Of a stretch of DNA of 8,036 nucleotides, positions 5,840-8,036 are shown piece after piece. The notes under the pieces were generated by a model, which was not told the origin of the DNA, searched no databases, and worked only from the letters and a program-made list of their open reading frames with translations. The DNA is taken from positions 1 to 8,036 of the forward strand of contig JAGVGX010000262.1 in the NCBI GenBank assembly GCA_020056865.1, written 5' to 3'. A program made the translations under genes and the position numbers. This DNA comes from Desulfobacterales bacterium (GTDB lineage: Bacteria > Desulfobacterota > Desulfobacteria > Desulfobacterales > BuS5). Position 1 is the stretch's first letter. Every line of letters begins with the position of its first letter.

Positions 5840-7348
5840 ATGTTTATGGACAAAACCAGAACACCGGTACTTATCGGAGCAGCACAGCTAACACATCGCA
5901 AAAAAACCAAGGAACAAATCGACCCTGTCGACTTTATGGCCAAGGTCAGTCGCAGCGCTTTAAAAGATGCAACCCTTGACGATTCATATATGATAGACAC
6001 GATGTATGTCGTAAACTGTCTGTCCAAACACCTGACATCACCCTGCGATGATCTGGCAAAAAATCTCAACATGACCCCTTCAACAACCGGGTACACAGGA
6101 ATTGGCGGTGCAGCACCTCAATGGTTTGTCAATCTTGCGGCTGAAAACATTTACTCAGGAAAATCCGAGCTGGTGCTTATATGCGGGGCTGAATCATTTT
6201 ATACCCATGGAAACATCCACCATTTCAAAGATGCTCTGTCCATGGTCATCAACGAAACCAAAACAACATCAGCCTCCACCAAATATATTGGAGACATCAG
6301 GAACCCAAACACGGATCTTGAAACCGATTATGCCTTAACATTGCCGGTCCAGATGTATTCTCTTTTTGAAAATGCATTGCGTGGGCATTGGGGCAAAACC
6401 ATGAAAGAGCATATAGATGAACTGTCTCTGTTTTGCTCAAACTTTTCAAGCATCGCATCTGAAAATCCCTTTTCATGGTCAAAAAAAGCACTGTCACCGG
6501 AAGCAATCGCAACCATAAATGATAACAACCAGATGGTGGCCTTTCCCTACACCAAATCCATGTGTGCAAATATGTCGGTGAATCAGGCGGCTGCTGTTAT
6601 CATGACAAATCTGGCAAAAGCCGAATCCATGGGCGTTCCAAAAGACAAAATCATATTCTTACGCGGATATGCTGCTGCTGAAGACAACTTTTATGTTTCA
6701 CAGCGCCCCGAATTATGGGCAAGCCCATCGGTAACTGAAGCTGTCGATCATGCCCTGATGCAGATTCCTCTTTCCATAGACCATATCAAATATTTTGATT
6801 TTTACAGTTGTTTCCCATGTGTGCCCCGAATCGTAAGAGACATGCTGAATATATCGCCCCATGATTCAAGACCGCTTACCATCACAGGAGGACTGCCTTA
6901 TTTTGGCGGGCCTGGGAACAATTACACCCTTCATGCCATTTGCACAATGATGGATACCCTTCGGAAAGAGCCCGAAGAATATGGGCTGATACAGACCATC
7001 AGCTGGTTTTTAAGCAAACACGTCATCGGCATATACAGTGCAACCCCAGGCAACACAGCATGGCAACCCTCCAGACATGAAAAAAAAGAACCCTACCCGC
7101 TGGTTCACGTTGTTAAAGAACTCAACGGCAAAGCAACAATTGAATCGTTTATTCTTATTTATGACCATACCGGCAAACCCTGTGCTGCAACGGTCGTGGG
7201 CAGAGATACACACCTTAACCGTTTTATAGCCAGGGTAAAACCGGAAATGGCAATTTTGGCGCATATGGCATCTGAAGAAACGGTGGGCACATCCGGGATA
7301 GTCCAATACGATAACAAAACTGCCTGCAATTGGTTTTATTTTAAATAA
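5840..7348 (+). CDS. Thiolase-like protein of the TLP1/SCP2 class (annotated acetyl-CoA acetyltransferase)
   Basis: This is a thiolase-superfamily protein, 502 aa, made of the two-part thiolase fold (about 1-410) plus an additional C-terminal domain (about 418-502) typical of mycobacterial thiolase-like protein type 1. Visible blocks are RTPVLIGAAQ (7-16), G-I-G-G-A-A-P-Q (87-94), LVLICGAES (111-119), PYTKSMCANMSVNQAAA (236-252), FDFYSCFPC (319-327) and TGGLPYFGGPGNNYTLHAI (349-367). In ordinary thiolases the nucleophilic Cys lies in the region of residues 87-92, but here it is Gly/Ala. Claisen condensation or thiolytic cleavage of acyl-CoA by the normal ping-pong route is therefore doubtful. 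The C-terminal domain has YDHTGKPCAATVVGR (441-455), as expected. The start is ATG 5840, with AAGG 5 nt upstream; ATG 5846 is also possible. The substrate is unknown, and a CoA thioester is likely. Confidence 0.9.
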   Translation: MFMDKTRTPVLIGAAQLTHRKKTKEQIDPVDFMAKVSRSALKDATLDDSYMIDTMYVVNCLSKHLTSPCDDLAKNLNMTPSTTGYTGIGGAAPQWFVNLAAENIYSGKSELVLICGAESFYTHGNIHHFKDALSMVINETKTTSASTKYIGDIRNPNTDLETDYALTLPVQMYSLFENALRGHWGKTMKEHIDELSLFCSNFSSIASENPFSWSKKALSPEAIATINDNNQMVAFPYTKSMCANMSVNQAAAVIMTNLAKAESMGVPKDKIIFLRGYAAAEDNFYVSQRPELWASPSVTEAVDHALMQIPLSIDHIKYFDFYSCFPCVPRIVRDMLNISPHDSRPLTITGGLPYFGGPGNNYTLHAICTMMDTLRKEPEEYGLIQTISWFLSKHVIGIYSATPGNTAWQPSRHEKKEPYPLVHVVKELNGKATIESFILIYDHTGKPCAATVVGRDTHLNRFIARVKPEMAILAHMASEETVGTSGIVQYDNKTACNWFYFK

Positions 7349-7375
7349 ATTGTTGCGGCAAATGCGCCGGCCCGT
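7349..7375. other. Short convergent gap without a clear terminator
   Basis: The stop codons of the thiolase-like gene and recC face each other across 27 nt. The only inverted repeat I see is a 4-bp CGGC/GCCG stem without a T run, which is too weak to call a terminator. Confidence 0.4.
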
Positions 7376-8036
7376 TTATTGGATGGTCTTGTTGCAATGC
7401 AAAAAAACAGGGGTAAAAATCTTTTCCGCCAGCATCTTAAATTTCTCGGCAAGAGGCTGGTCGTGCAACGCAAATTCTCCAAAACAGCGTTTGTAATAAG
7501 GATTTTCCGACTCTCCCTTTATATAGTCATTTCCGGCCCAGCGCATCTGGGCAGCATCAAGGGCGCTTTGCTCTGTTTTGCCCTGCATGAGCCGTTTAGA
7601 TGCATATTCAAATGAAGATTCCGGAAAAAAACAAAGAGGGATGGTCGTCCCTTTTTTGTAAATAACGATCAATTCTTTCAAAATATCCAAGCTGTTTTCA
7701 ACATAATCGAATTTTATCACAGCGTCCTTGCACAAAAAAACACTTTCTCTTCCACTTAAAGCACAAAATACCAGATGGTACACCCATGATTGCAATACAT
7801 ATTTTGCCTTATGTTTTGCATATATAAAAGCAACGCGCAGATCATCATAAATACCGTCAAGAGTACCTGAAAGCTTTATATCCGATACATTCAAATCAAT
7901 ATCAAGCCGATCCGGCAAGCGTCCCTTTTGCCAGCGATCAACGGTGTCTGCAAAAAAACGGGCATCAACACTCAACTCACGATACGTTACATTGCCTGCG
8001 CTTCCATGGGGAAGCTGCCCTGTGGCCGTATAAACA
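7376..8036 (-). CDS. recC: RecC, exodeoxyribonuclease V gamma subunit, C-terminal fragment (5' part outside the window)
   Basis: RecC is the Chi-recognising subunit of the RecBCD helicase-nuclease, which processes double-strand breaks for recombination and degrades foreign linear DNA. About 220 C-terminal residues are visible, open through the right edge. Family features are GQLPHG with S-A-G (near 8017-7994), L-P-D-R-L-D-I-D-L followed by the L-S-G-T-L-D-G-I-Y core, YAKHKAKYVLQSWVYHL, PLCFFPESSFEYA, and the end block NPYYKRCFGE. The reading frame continues upstream of 7975 without a stop, and the codon there is only an internal TTG, so no start lies in the window. The stop is TAA at 7378-7376. 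It converges on the thiolase-like gene with a 27-nt gap. recB and recD are probably nearby, but nothing in the window shows this. Confidence 0.93.
   Translation of the reverse strand, partial: VYTATGQLPHGSAGNVTYRELSVDARFFADTVDRWQKGRLPDRLDIDLNVSDIKLSGTLDGIYDDLRVAFIYAKHKAKYVLQSWVYHLVFCALSGRESVFLCKDAVIKFDYVENSLDILKELIVIYKKGTTIPLCFFPESSFEYASKRLMQGKTEQSALDAAQMRWAGNDYIKGESENPYYKRCFGEFALHDQPLAEKFKMLAEKIFTPVFLHCNKTIQ

Noticed and set aside
7010..7306. Minus-strand ORF inside the thiolase-like gene
   Set aside because: It is antisense to the well-conserved TLP1 C-terminal domain and has no family features or ribosome binding site.
7353..7375. Bidirectional terminator between the thiolase-like gene and recC
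   Set aside because: Only a 4-bp stem can be formed and no T run follows it on either strand.

Overview
The window looks like chromosomal DNA from a moderately AT-rich Gram-negative bacterium, most likely a sulfate-reducing member of the Desulfobacterota (Desulfobacterales type). This rests on family content: flavin-dependent ThyX, an HDOD protein, a TLP1-type thiolase-like protein, RecC, and a large conserved protein I remember from Desulfobacterales and Bacteroidetes. It is an inference; there is no rRNA or other phylogenetic marker. No tRNA, CRISPR array, transposase or phage gene is visible.

Layout. A five-gene minus-strand run fills the first 5.1 kb. In transcription order it holds: a small membrane-anchored protein (5093-4608); a 571-aa conserved protein whose C-terminal half resembles the nucleoside phosphorylase/nucleosidase fold (4582-2867); a fumarylacetoacetate hydrolase-family enzyme that overlaps it by 10 nt (2876-2079); thyX (1992-1351); and a CheD-HDOD fusion (1324 to beyond the left edge). 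The gaps are 25, -10, 86 and 26 nt, so one operon is plausible. The 86-nt gap carries a small heptamer repeat cluster and is the most likely place for a break or an extra promoter.

An AT-rich divergent intergenic region (5094-5337) separates this run from a plus-strand pair: a 156-aa unknown protein with a C-terminal Cys/His cluster (5338-5808) and a 502-aa thiolase-like protein of the TLP1 class without the usual nucleophilic cysteine (5840-7348). A convergent minus-strand gene enters from the right edge: the C-terminal part of recC (RecBCD gamma subunit), ending at 7376.

How the genes might work together. ThyX makes dTMP, and the 571-aa protein may act on a nucleoside or nucleotide, so part of the minus-strand run could concern nucleotide metabolism, but the FAH-family enzyme and CheD-HDOD do not obviously fit. 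The most notable observation is in the CheD-HDOD gene. About 7 nt are missing exactly where the CheD catalytic Ser-Cys motif should be, which breaks the reading frame while the rest of both domains stays well conserved. I see no convincing defence system or other new multi-gene machinery here.
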